DNA from: Ashinkailepas kermadecensis
Lineage: Eukaryota; Arthropoda; Thecostraca; Neolepadidae
Reading direction: 5' to 3'
Assembly: GCA_034440615.1 (NCBI GenBank)
Contig: JAOTOM010003155.1
Location: 62,001 to 126,000 of the forward strand
Length of the DNA stretch: 64,000 bases
The notes below the pieces were generated by a model. The model saw only the letters and a list, made by a program, of their open reading frames with translations, was not told where the DNA came from and ran no database searches. Below, in pieces: positions 22,231 to 31,599 of this stretch. Position 1 is the first letter of the stretch. The number at the start of each line of letters is the position of its first letter. The position numbers and the translations under genes were made by a program.

Positions 22231-22761
22231 GTTCCATTTTAACAGATGTTCTTAACTGGGGCGAGCCTCCCCTTGGAGCGGAAAATCTGTAAATATTAAG
22301 GGGAACAAATGCATAGGAAGATTAAACGTTAAGAAGCCATTACACTGCTCGCATGTCGTTTTTCGTTGAATGGGAAAAACTAAGGTCATTTTCACCAGCA
22401 AAAAGTTGATGACGTTAAGGAAGTCCAAAAATCACTGTTTCAGAAATGTCAAGACCATGCTCATGTACTTTTGAGCTGGCTATGCATGCAGGTTTAGATG
22501 CAGTACTTTGCGATGTGTTTGCTACTGCTTTTATAATACTGGTGATAAAATCACAATTGAGCATCGCTACCATTTCTTATTAATCGAACCTCAATTTAGA
22601 AGAAGAGCATTGATACTCCCACCCTTGACTGTTGACTTGGTGAAAACAAAAATGACGGTGATTATTTCCGACTACGATATAAGTTGCATCAAACATATTC
22701 ACGAACTTTAATCCACATGTTGATGACGTGAAATGGAGTAGAAAATCAGCGGAGACGCAGA
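22231..22761. other. AT-rich single-copy interval
   Basis: No repeat, RNA gene or coding signal recognised. Confidence 0.45.
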
Positions 22762-23556
22762 GGAGATGAGTGAAGATACAGAGGCGTTGCAGTGAGGATA
22801 CAAAGGAGTTGCAGTGAAGATACAGAGGGAGTTGCAGTGAAGACACAGAGGAGTTGCAGTGAAGATACAGAGGAGTTGCAGTGAAGACACAGAGGAGTTG
22901 CAGTGAAGATACAGAGGAGTTGCAGTGAGGATACAAAGGAGTTGCAGTGAGGATACCGAGGAGTTGCAGTGAAGACACAGAGGAGTTGCAGTGAAGATAC
23001 AGAGGAGTTGCAGTGAAGACACAGAGGAGTTGCAGTGAAGACACAGAGGAGTTGCAGTGAAGACACAAAGGAGTTGCAGTGAGGATACAGAGGAGTTGCA
23101 GTGAAGACACAGAGGAGTTGCAGTGAAGATACAGAGGAGTTGCAGTGAAGACACAGAGGAGTTGCAGTGAGACACAGAGGAGTTGCAGTGAAGATACGAG
23201 GAGTTGCAGTGAAGAACGAGGAGTTGCAGTGAGGATCGAGGAGTTGCAGTGAGGATACAGAGGGGTTGCAGTGAGGATACAGAGGAGTTGCAGTGAAGAC
23301 ACAGAGGAGTTGCAGTGAAGATACAGAGGAGGTGCGTGAAGATACAGAGGCGTTGCGTGAGGATACAAAGGAGTTGCAGTGAGGATACGAGGAGTTGCAG
23401 TGAAGATCAGAGGAGTTGCGGAGGATACGAGGAGTTGCAGTGAGATACGAGGCGTTGCAGTGAAGATACGAGGAGTTGCAGTGAGGATACAGAGGAGTTG
23501 CAGTGAAGACACAGAGGAGTTGCAGTGAAGATACAGAGGAGGTGCAGGGAACATGC
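22762..23556. repeat. 22-bp minisatellite, about 36 copies
   Basis: Copies of GGAGTTGCAGTGAAGAYACAGA (22 bp, purine-rich on the plus strand). Two common forms (AAGACACAG and AAGATACAG) alternate. Between about 23170 and 23470 many copies lack one to three bases (ACGAG or ATCGAG for ATACAGAG). The 324-codon minus frame is a product of the repeat, not a gene. Confidence 0.97.
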
Positions 23557-24145
23557 ACCGGCAATAAGCGTGGACAACTCCTCAGCTACCTCAAGCTCTG
23601 CACGGTTCCTGTACTGCTCTCATTAGGCACAATTAATACTTTCTTACCATAAAATCGCAAGCTATGCTTTTCTTTTGAGTAAAAATTGTACTACCCTGAT
23701 AAACCATTAAGCAGCATACATTGCAAACAAAAAATTCAGTAACCACTGCGTAATAGTTGGTGTAAACTGCAATGATAGTATCAATAGCACGCTCACCAGG
23801 GAATCTGCTAGAAAAGAAGGCTCTAACCAAATTATTTCAGAATTATCCATGCTAGAGGTTAGGTAGCACTACGCGATGGGTATTTATATTAGCACCTTTA
23901 TAAAATGTCCCGTTTGTACATGGTTACCACCAGCACACAAACCACATGCGACGCGCTGCGAAATTTGGCAGCTTATGCAGCTTGACCAGCGCATGCTGGG
24001 GGTGTTTGAACAGTACATTAATACGAAAGGCAAGGTTTTGTTGGAGTGGGATGGCAAGTTCGGCCAGCATTCCTGCATATACACATTGGGTGATGTTTTC
24101 ACAGCTCGATTACACCCTATGCGGCGTTGAACCTTTTGTTTACAG
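23557..24145. other. single-copy interval, nothing recognised
   Basis: AT-rich. A 95-codon minus frame and an 84-codon plus frame overlap at 23876-24171; neither has a recognisable motif. Confidence 0.4.
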
Positions 24146-24355
24146 TGCAGGCAACATTGCACCAGCACCACGTGCGGATCAAAAGGCTGGTGACGAGAAA
24201 GGTCAGCCCTGGGATTGAATCACACTGCGTCTGCCTTCCACTGGGCAAACCTCCGAAGCAAAATAGACCTGCACTGTTTCTCATTCTTCGGAAAAGGTAC
24301 TGCAGTGTTGAACTTTCCAAGGTGCTCTACCGGTTTTGCGACAGAAGCAACACCG
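24146..24355 (+). other. candidate 210-nt exon
   Basis: Acceptor-like AACCTTTTGTTTACAG ends at 24145 and donor CACCG|GTAAGTA lies at 24355/24356. One of three frames is open throughout (69 codons beginning QATLHQHHVRIKRLVTRK), with a basic first half and LFLILRKRYC in the middle. No family recognised. Strong sites at both ends plus an open frame are suggestive, but could be chance in 64 kb. Confidence 0.2.
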
Positions 24356-24960
24356 GTAAGTACTGAGTTAGTTTTTTTCCCGGTGATATACTGTGTTAGT
24401 TTTTTTTTCACCCCCACCCGTAGTCAAGGGGGAAGGGAGGAGTGGACCGGTCATGCCCCATCCACTACCCTTTCCGGATTGGCCTGCACCTAGGTCCGCG
24501 TGGTCGCTGCTTCTTGTTGCCACGCGATTGCGGCCCAATTAGGACCATGCACGGGAGTTTCATCACGAGGCCACGCCAGCAGGCCTGCAGATAGCGCCCG
24601 TCACGCGTCACGCGGGAGAGCCGTGACGGCCAGACGCCCGGAGCGCGTCGCGGTGTCGTGTCCGACCAGAATTGATCTCTTTCATTGGACACCTGTGACT
24701 AAGCAGAACGTGCCTTTGCATGGCAGAGCGACCCTCTTCCCGAACACAGCCTCTATGGAGAAGAAGACAATCCCTCCGCCCGAGAGGACCGTCTTTCTAC
24801 CGGAGCAGACGCCCTCTCCCACCCAGGTAGAGTCCATCAAACTGTACAGAGCCTCTTAATCCGGGAGGAGCTCGTCAACTCCAGCTGAGTCCATCTGTCT
24901 TCGCAGTCATTTCGCACCAGAACAGAATGTTTCCCCGTACCTCGAAACATTCGCCCTGGC
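24356..24960. other. single-copy interval, GC-rich in its second half
   Basis: Contains GTTAGTTTTTTTCCCGGTGATATACTGT, partly repeated. A 119-codon frame at 24500-24859 is compositional. Nothing recognised. Confidence 0.4.
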
Positions 24961-25345
24961 CAAAGTGTCATGCTCGGGCTAAAGTTGGCTCTCTATCTAC
25001 TAGAGTGGGCAGGGCGAGCATCTGGGCAGAAATTATCAGTGAAACAAAGCCGATGGAACGTGCCGCGGCCCAACGACTTGGCGCTCGGCGGGAGCGTGGC
25101 GCCCTCTCGATCCTATCGCGCCACAATTTGTCAAGCGAACAGGCGGCGCTGAAACAGGCGCCGCGCGCCACCAACAGCACGCAAAAACGACGAGGCAGCA
25201 AAGCGCGCCGCTTTTGCCGGCGGCACCGCGGCTCTGTAGTGGGCATAATGGGCGCCGCGGAGGACGTGTGTAACGCTTACCCGGCTGCTGGCCTGGTATT
25301 TATTGTGTATCATTGCCCGAGCCAAAGGAGCGTAATCTGTACAAA
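24961..25345. promoter_or_regulatory. CpG-rich island
   Basis: CpG-dense block rich in GGCGCC/GCGCGCC words, with long overlapping frames on both strands typical of such composition. Few ATTA cores, so it is less enhancer-like than the others. Confidence 0.2.
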
Positions 25346-25862
25346 TAAAAATGGCCACTGCCGACAACGAGCGGGTTGACGAGCCCGCCGATGACTGGGA
25401 CAAAAAGAACGCCGGTTTTTGTCCTCTTCGGGCTGGCAGAGCAGGGAGCGCTTTGTCCCAAGCAGATTTGTGGGCCCATAATGCAATGATGCCTTACAGT
25501 CAGCATGCTCCAAACGTTGGTCAGCGCCAGCCGTTTGAACTTGTTATTTCTGTCGGGTGGATTGGGGTGTATAAACGTGTTATTGGGGAGCTTCGGGCGG
25601 CGGCGGTTCACTGGGTTGGGACTGCACACACGGTCGGCACGTGGAGCGCGAAATCGCGGGTTAATTAACGCAAAAGTGATGGCAGCTTTTCACAGATGTT
25701 TGGGACGGCGTTTCCTCTGCATTTGTTGCATTTAAACAGACCATATCCAGCCGGAACCCCATACCACTGACCCAGAATCAAAACCTGCATCTGAGCCAAA
25801 CAGAGTCCCACACATGATCTTAACTGGGCACCCAATCCCAAACTAAACGGCTGATGCAAACA
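25346..25862. other. single-copy interval, nothing recognised
   Basis: Mixed composition. A 105-codon plus frame at 25351-25668 has no recognisable domain. No repeats until 25863. Confidence 0.4.
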
Positions 25863-26140
25863 CGACATCATACCCGGCTTCGGAGACGCAGCAGGATCTG
25901 ACCCAGCCGCAACAGGGTCTGACCCAGATACGGCACCATACCCGGCTATGGAGCCGCAGCAGGGTCTGACCCAGATACGGCACCATACCCGACTACGGAG
26001 CCGCAGCAGGGTCCGACCCAGCCGCAACAGGGTCTGACCCAGATACGGCACCATACCCGGCTATGGAGCCGCAGCAGGGTCTGACCCAGACACGGCACCA
26101 TACCCGGCTACGGAGCCGCAGCAGGGTCCGACCAAGACGC
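25863..26140. repeat. 47-bp minisatellite with a longer variant, about 5 copies
   Basis: Units contain GGCACCATACCCGGCTATGG, AGCCGCAGCAGGGTCTGACC and CAGATAC. In some copies the GCAACAGGGTCTGACCCAG segment is duplicated, giving 62 bp. Confidence 0.92.
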
Positions 26141-26595
26141 AGCACCATACCTGACTACCGAGACGCAGCAAGACCTGCAGAAGCCTCCTGCAGAGCGCCG
26201 TGCTAGTGCCGGTGGGCATGCACTGATGCTCCGCATTCCGGCACTCATTTAATTGCCCGCAAAACAAACTCTCCACCACTTATCCCTTGCACGCTCGTAA
26301 ATTCATGCGACATTTGCCTGCTGCCGAAAGGTCATACACGTCTGCGCTATTGTCATCAACAAATAAAGCATGCGGGCGGTTTCTGTCCCGTGTGCAGGTC
26401 GTGGCGCCCGGCTCAATGAGCCGGCCGGCAGCCACGGGCCGTAAAGGCGGCTATCCCACTGGTACATCACGCCACAGCCACCGTAAAGCTATCAGGCCGG
26501 GAACACCCACCGACGACGGCCCGCCCACACCCACACACCGTGCACCCGGAGACAGCGGCCTGCGCCTGACAGGCCGCACAGCGCACCTGGCAGCT
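26141..26595. promoter_or_regulatory. GC-rich block with TTTAATTG core
   Basis: Sequence around 26240-26400 holds CATTTAATTGCCCG, CGTAAATTCATGCG and CAACAAATAAAGC before passing into very CpG-rich DNA. Possible regulatory island; no coding evidence. Confidence 0.22.
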
Positions 26596-26985
26596 CTCAT
26601 GGTGTGTACCCGATCACTGATAGTGCGCACCAGCCACTGTGTGCACCCCGCCAGCTTAACAGTGCACCGCATCATGCACCTGGCGTTACAGTCGCACAGC
26701 CACCATGCACCCCCCACGGTACCCTGGGACCCTGGCTTACACTGCCCACCCACAAGTCCCTTTTTCCCCCACTGGTTCCCATAGTGCGCACCAGCCACTG
26801 TGTGCACCCCGCCAGCTTACACCGTGCACCCTGGCAGCTTACATCATGCACCTGGCAGTTCCCACAGTGCGCACCAGCCACCATGTGCACCCCACCAGCT
26901 TACACGGTGTACCCTGGCAGCTTACACCGTGCACCCTGGCAGCTTACATCATGCACCTAGCAGTTCCCACAGTGCGCACCCGGCT
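26596..26985. repeat. compound minisatellite of 25-30-bp modules
   Basis: Modules such as AGTGCGCACCAGCCACTGTG, CACCCCGCCAGCTTA and CACCGTGCACCCTGGCAGCTTA recur in changing order, together with CATCATGCACCTGGCAGTT. The 26770-26870 block is largely repeated at 26865-26975, so there is a higher-order repeat of about 100 bp. Confidence 0.88.
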
Positions 26986-27213
26986 ACTGATCGATTCCGA
27001 GGAATGAGGGCTGGTTGCAAGACAAAATTATCCCCACAGACGTTTCTCGCTGCATACATAATTCGACTTGTCGCGGTTTCTGTATCTCTGACAGTAACGG
27101 TATATTTAAGAAGGTCATGGTGATCCCATGCACTTAAATATTTACCTTCGTTTCGGAAATTCTGCCAGCGAGGCTATTTTCTGCATTAGCAAGCGATTGT
27201 GTTTGGCCTTCTG
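26986..27213. other. single-copy interval, nothing recognised
   Basis: AT-rich linker; no feature. Confidence 0.4.
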
Positions 27214-27403
27214 GAGCCACCAGTCCACCGAGCATCCCGCTGGAGCCACCAGTCCATCAGTCCACCAGTCCACCGAGCATCCCGCTGGAGCCATCAGTCC
27301 ACCAGTCCACCGAGCATCCCGCTGGAGCCATCAGTCCACCAGTCCACCGAGCATCCCGCTGGAGCCACCAGTCCATCAGTCCACCAGTCCACCGAGCATC
27401 CCA
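27214..27403. repeat. 36-45-bp minisatellite, 5 copies
   Basis: Units have CTGGAGCCACCAGTCCATCA, a variable number of GTCCACCA modules and CCGAGCATCCCG. Variation in module number explains the length differences. Confidence 0.93.
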
Positions 27404-27523
27404 CACTGTGCCCATGATAGCTGGTGTTTGCCAAAGGAATGTGGCCGGCCGATCGGGAGCGCAAGTCGGAGTTGTGCCTCCAGTCTGGCATTCAGCTCCT
27501 CGTTGGCCTTTCCGAAACCTATA
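27404..27523. other. flank of a transposon
   Basis: Single-copy sequence up to the target-site duplication at 27524-27531. Confidence 0.4.
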
Positions 27524-27612
27524 TTCCACATCACTGGCGGATCTAGCCCACCGGTTTGGGGGAGGGGGGCAACTTTCGGTTTTCAGCGTCAGCCCCTCCC
27601 CTCCCCCTCCCC

Positions 27613-27890
27613 CAGTGGCGTACCTAGGAATTACATCAGGGGAGGGGTCGAACAGATTTGGAGGGTGCCCCTTCTCCCGCTATTTTTGGTTAAAAGCACC
27701 GGATTTCGACCACTATTTGGCAAAGGGGCCCATTTGAAGAAAGAACAAAAAAATAATTGACAACATAATTTCCTGTGTAGGGTCCCCAGCCTACCTCCAC
27801 CGTTTCTATGTTACCGGATTTTTGTTCTTGTTTACCAAAACGTTCACGTTCTCGTTCAACGTCTTGTACCACGTCAACGTTCATGCACGT
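27613..27890 (+). mobile_element. truncated end of the CAGTGGCGTA transposon family
   Basis: CAGTGGCGTACCTAGG at 27613 opens a segment that matches 57693-58060 for about 280 bp. It also matches the reverse complement of 33690-33817 (TTTTTGGTTAAAAGCACCGG and GATTTCGACCAC blocks). Only one terminus is present, and homology is cut off at the nested element at 27896. Confidence 0.75.
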
Positions 27891-27894
27891 GTAC

Positions 27895-28206
27895 ACACTG
27901 GCGGATCCGATTTTGTCAACTCTTGCTGTAAGCAGAACTTAGAGCACGGAACCCTCGATGTGTGTTAGAATCTACTATGCTACCATACTGGCTTCCAAAC
28001 AATTATTTTTAAAAAAACCTTTAAAATTGGAGATTCTTTCATCCAGCCGCTATTTTTTAACCTCGGCAAAGGTTACTGCATTTTAATTTAGTTGACTTCT
28101 GTTGGTTTCGGACTATGGCCCCCACTATACTAAGACACTATGGCCCCTCTTTTAAGCGCTTCGGGGGGCCATGGCCGGAATGGCCCCTCCCTGGATCCGC
28201 CAGTGT
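27895..28206. mobile_element. nested short element with perfect 14-bp terminal inverted repeats
   Basis: ACACTGGCGGATCC (27895-27908) and GGATCCGCCAGTGT (28193-28206) are exact reverse complements. The interior matches the right arm of the host element at 28445-28734 over about 285 bp (GCTGTAAGCAGAACTT and AACCCTCGATGTGT blocks). A MITE-like deletion derivative therefore landed in a relative. Its own target duplication is poor (CGTGTACA against TAAATACA, 4 of 8). Confidence 0.82.
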
Positions 28207-28216
28207 AAATACATAC

Positions 28217-28269
28217 CTCCTCTTGCTATTCTTCATGAAAAAATCAGTCAATGTAGCCTGTCTCTTCAT
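28217..28269 (-). pseudogene. start of a hAT-type transposase, truncated
   Basis: The minus-strand frame reads MKRQATLTDFFMKNSKRR. QATLTDFF fits the PCNA-binding consensus QxxLxxFF. A basic stretch followed by such a box is, from memory, common at the N-terminus of TTF/BED-type hAT-related proteins. The frame meets AG|GTATGT (28217/28216), a plausible splice donor, and a nested element begins ten bases further on. Further transposase domains are absent, so this is a remnant. In-frame codons upstream to 28350 may be leader or chance. Confidence 0.42.
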
Positions 28270-28444
28270 CTTAGCAACCCCAACACCAACATACGAAACA
28301 TGCTGCTCAACTGGGCTCAACTGGTCACTCGCACAAAACATCCTGTTCAAATTCCGCTTTCGAAATCTGGCTCACTGGGTCCGCTTGCCCGTTACTGGCT
28401 AAACAAACTTCATGAACCTATCTGACGAAGGAATAATGAAACTG

Positions 28445-28734
28445 CTGATTTCGTCATCTCTTGCTGTAAGCAGAACTTCAACAGCATAGAACCCTCGATG
28501 TGTCAGTATCTACTATGCTACCATATTGTGCTTCCAAACAATTATAACAAAATACCTGTAAAATTGGAGATTATTTCACCCGGAACGCTATTTTTTAACC
28601 TGAGCAAATGTTACTGCATTTTAATTCAGTTTACTTTTGTTGGTTTGGGGGGGGGCAAAAGACACTATGGCCCCCCCTTTGAAGCGCTTGGGGGGGGGGC
28701 CATGGCCGGAATGCCCCCCCTGGATCCGCCAGTG
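28445..28734. repeat. right arm of the hAT-like element, paralogous to the nested copy
   Basis: About 80% identical by eye to 27909-28205, ending in the same GGATCCGCCAGTG terminus. Poly-G expansions (runs of 7 to 10 G) distinguish this copy. Confidence 0.8.
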
Positions 28735-28742
28735 TTCCACAT

Positions 28743-29123
28743 GATATATAAAGACAGAGAGGCAGAATATTTATTATTTCCTCAAGATGGCTGCTCTTTC
28801 TGACTAAGCGTACCTCAGACATCGAAGACAACAGCAACTCAGACATAGTGCAGAGCAGACATCATCATCGCATGGGCTAGGTAGAGAACACACCAAACAG
28901 TCGAGGGAGTAAAAGAACGTTAGAAAAGTGTGCTTGTTGGTGGTGGTGGTGGTGGTGGTGGTGGGGTGGGAGTTTATCACTTCATTAGCCAGTTTTTTTT
29001 CCATGCAACGCCCAGGTGGCTCATAAATAAAGCTTTCAAAAAGAGCAGAGGAGCGTAGCCTCGTGCTCCTGTTTTACAACAACAATACTAAGGCATCTTA
29101 CCAGGCAACAGGTGTTAATCACC
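28743..29123. other. AT-rich interval with a (GGT)n tract
   Basis: A GGT microsatellite of about ten triplets lies at 28936-28965. The rest is single-copy with no gene seen. Confidence 0.5.
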
Positions 29124-29373
29124 CACCTGCAGCCGGCCAGAGAGACCCAACAGTGAAACTGGTGCACCACACGGCGTGCCGGCTCCAGCCGGCCAGAGAG
29201 ACCCAACAGTGAAGCTGGTGCACCACACGGCGTGCCGGCTCAGTGCCAGCAACCTGTCCACCCAGTCGGTCGCTGGATGGCTGCTGTCACCAACACGTCA
29301 ACCATAACCGACCGGCCGGTCTGTCGGTGCGTCTTCTGTCTCACCGACCTGTCTCTCTGGCCGGCTGCAGGTG
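29124..29373. repeat. 53-bp tandem duplication inside a 23-bp inverted repeat
   Basis: The segment starting CACCTGCAGCCGGCCAGAGA (29124-29146) is the exact reverse complement of 29351-29373. Within the left side, CCGGCCAGAGAGACCCAACA and the following GTGAA-CTGGTGCACCACACG are tandemly duplicated (29133-29240, period about 53 bp). No flanking target duplication was identified. Confidence 0.88.
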
Positions 29374-29403
29374 TACGCTGCCTTGTCCGCTGGAGTCTCC
29401 AGA

Positions 29404-29436
29404 GGGGAGCTCTCCAGAGCCGCTGGAGAGCTCCCC
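29404..29436. other. 14-bp perfect hairpin
   Basis: GGGGAGCTCTCCAG (29404-29417) pairs exactly with CTGGAGAGCTCCCC (29423-29436) around AGCCG. A GC-rich foldback with no T-run after it; role unknown. Confidence 0.9.
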
Positions 29437-29532
29437 AGCTAAGTGGACGTGCTCGATGCGCATCATGATCAGGGGTAATTTGTTACCACCCGGGCGATCC
29501 TAATCAAGCGAGCCACGCTGCTGCAAAAGGTG

Positions 29533-29719
29533 ACGGACGCTCCACGGGCCAAAGGTACCGGACGCTCCACAGGCCAAAGGTACCGGACGCTCCACAGGCC
29601 AGAGGTACCGGACGCTCCACAGGCCAAAGGTACCGGACGCTTCACAGGCCAAAGGTACCGGACGCTCCACAGGCCAAAGGTGCCGGACGCTTCACAGGCC
29701 AAAGGCATCGGACGCTCCA
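29533..29719. repeat. 25-bp minisatellite, about 7.5 copies
   Basis: GGACGCTCCACAGGCC followed by AAAGGTACC, repeated directly. CTCC/CTTC and ACC/GCC variants occur. Confidence 0.96.
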
Positions 29720-30170
29720 CTGGGTGACAGTACCTGACAAACGTTGAAGTCGCACATTTTCGAAATAGAAAAAACGAAACAATGAAGTTGAGGGATGAAT
29801 ATTTACCGGATGAAGCAACTAAGTTGACACCGTAGCTCTCCAATCATTCTATAACAATGTGGGACATATCTGAGTGGGGAGGAGGCTGCAGAGTGGTGTG
29901 CAACTTTGATGCTGCTATCTGACACGTTACTACCATTTCCTAATAATTTAATTTAGATTGAATGCTAGGAATTGGCTGGCGGTTGGCTGCTTAGGTGCAA
30001 TGAAACAATAAGGTGATGCCGTCAGCTAGCAGCAGAAGCGCTGCAGGCACCGTACTCGGAGCTCCAACAATGTTTGCACAATGAATAAGAGCGTCGGGGC
30101 CGTCTGGCCGACCACAGTTCACTATCGGCCGTATCTCGGGCCATGCACAAGGTGTAGCCACTTCACTTTT
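29720..30170. other. single-copy interval, nothing recognised
   Basis: Moderately AT-rich, becoming GC-rich after 30030. No feature recognised. Confidence 0.4.
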
Positions 30171-30620
30171 TACGGCGCAAAGAGCATGCCAGCTCCCGCA
30201 TGATCGGCTCTGATGGAAACATTACGGTGAACAGGTCGGCGACGGCGGGCCGTTGGCGCGCCGTCGCCGACCCGGCCGCTCTGCACCCGACCAGCTCGGC
30301 TATTAAGCCGGCCGAAAGTAAATGTGAGATAAATACCGTGCGGCTGGCGCGCTGGTGCATACGGAACGGCGCCACCATCCGATGGGAATACGAATGGGTT
30401 TATCGCGTGACCGAGTCGCCTTACATAAAACCCAGGCAGTCTGGTGGCAGAGATCGCCGCGCCGACTCAACTCGCCCGCATACCGGCAGCCCGGACTTAT
30501 GCAAATCGCAGCCCATTCCGTCGCATTTTATGGAAGGGCAGATAATTGCAAGATATCTCCACTGGTCCTTTGTTCCAGGACAGCCAGATCGGGCGCGATG
30601 ACGTCACACCATCGAGGCTC
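30171..30620. promoter_or_regulatory. GC-rich island with octamer, Hox-like and CRE motifs
   Basis: Contains a perfect octamer ATGCAAAT (30499-30506), GCATTTTATGG (posterior-Hox-like) at about 30524, GGGTTTATCGCGTGA, several AT-rich words within CpG-rich DNA, and a perfect CRE palindrome TGACGTCA at 30599-30606. It is the motif-richest island in the window. Open frames up to 142 codons look compositional. Enhancer function is inferred only. Confidence 0.33.
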
Positions 30621-31532
30621 CGTTCAGCCAATCAAAAGACGGCGGGAAGCCCAGCGCCCTCCTCCGAGATGCCATGCGAGAGCCATGAGGCTGTCTCGAG
30701 ACAGCTGCTGCCATCTATGGGTCTATCTTGAAACTATACGCAGATTGGAAAAAGATGACTCTCGCATGATGCGAACGAATTGACTGCCACCGTGCTTCTA
30801 ACGTGACGCTCTCCGCGGCTAAGCAACGTTCACTGTGCTGGGTGAATTAAATGCAAAGAATGCAGTGTTAATTCGATAACATTGATTCAGATGCTTTCCT
30901 TTCACCAACGAAGTACATGTACAGCCATCGTCACGCAACATAGTGTAAAACTCCCACCACAATAAAATACATAATTTAGCCTTTATGCCCCATGATGCGA
31001 CCATGTTCTGGAACTTTGGAACTGGAACATCTGCTGGACTATGGATTGTTCGCATATTTAAACGCACCACACCATGTTACAACCTGCATCCCGTCCTGGG
31101 TATCTTCCTCTCGACACTATTTTACCGTCTCATAGATATCAGTTTGGAAATAGCGTAGTGGCGGAAGAGACTTCTTGCGAGCACCGTACCGTTCATGTGT
31201 TCAACCGACTCCACATATTCTTCCTGGCTTCACACATCCTATCTCAGTTCGCTTGCCATCTACGCTATTGACTCGATTTCCTCCATCCCATCATTTCGAA
31301 ATGGCCAGAGCTCGCAGGAGAGACTCAAAATCAACAGCTAACTTTCTCTCTAAGACCTAACTTCCAACATTCTAACTTCTAAATTTCTTCTAGCAGCAAA
31401 CAGCTTTCTAAGTGTTGCTTACATGTTTTTGTTGAAATACACCTTTCAAAATCATGCGTTGATTGTTCGCGAACCTTTCAAAAGAGCATCTTATTCATGG
31501 TGCAGGGTGCAACCGATCCACCACTTACCCTG
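30621..31532. other. single-copy interval, nothing recognised
   Basis: About 0.9 kb; no repeat or coding signal recognised. Confidence 0.42.
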
Positions 31533-31599
31533 CCTCCCACCAGTGGCGTACGGAAGGGGGACAGGGAGGGCATTGGGGGCAGATGAATCTCCCCTGAGA

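Larger units (their letters stand above)
27524..28742 (-). mobile_element. hAT-like DNA transposon with 8-bp target duplication
   Basis: The element spans 27532-28734. It begins CACTGGCGGATC (27532) and ends GATCCGCCAGTG (28734), inverted copies of one another, and is flanked by TTCCACAT at 27524-27531 and again at 28735-28742. An 8-bp duplication is characteristic of hAT (also P) elements. Inside are a 5-prime arm shared with 57621 onward, a nested relative at 27896-28205, and the start of a transposase-like frame on the minus strand. The 1.2-kb length cannot encode a complete transposase, so this copy is defective. Confidence 0.85.

Noticed and set aside
22580..23564. 324-codon minus frame as a protein gene
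   Set aside because: Almost entirely translation of the 22-bp minisatellite; neighbouring frames give equivalent peptides.
23876..24171. Overlapping 84- and 95-codon frames as reverse-transcriptase remnants
   Set aside because: No catalytic motif or conserved block could be pointed to in either strand.
29404..29436. GC hairpin as a bacterial-type terminator
   Set aside because: No T-run follows, and the sequence context is eukaryotic.
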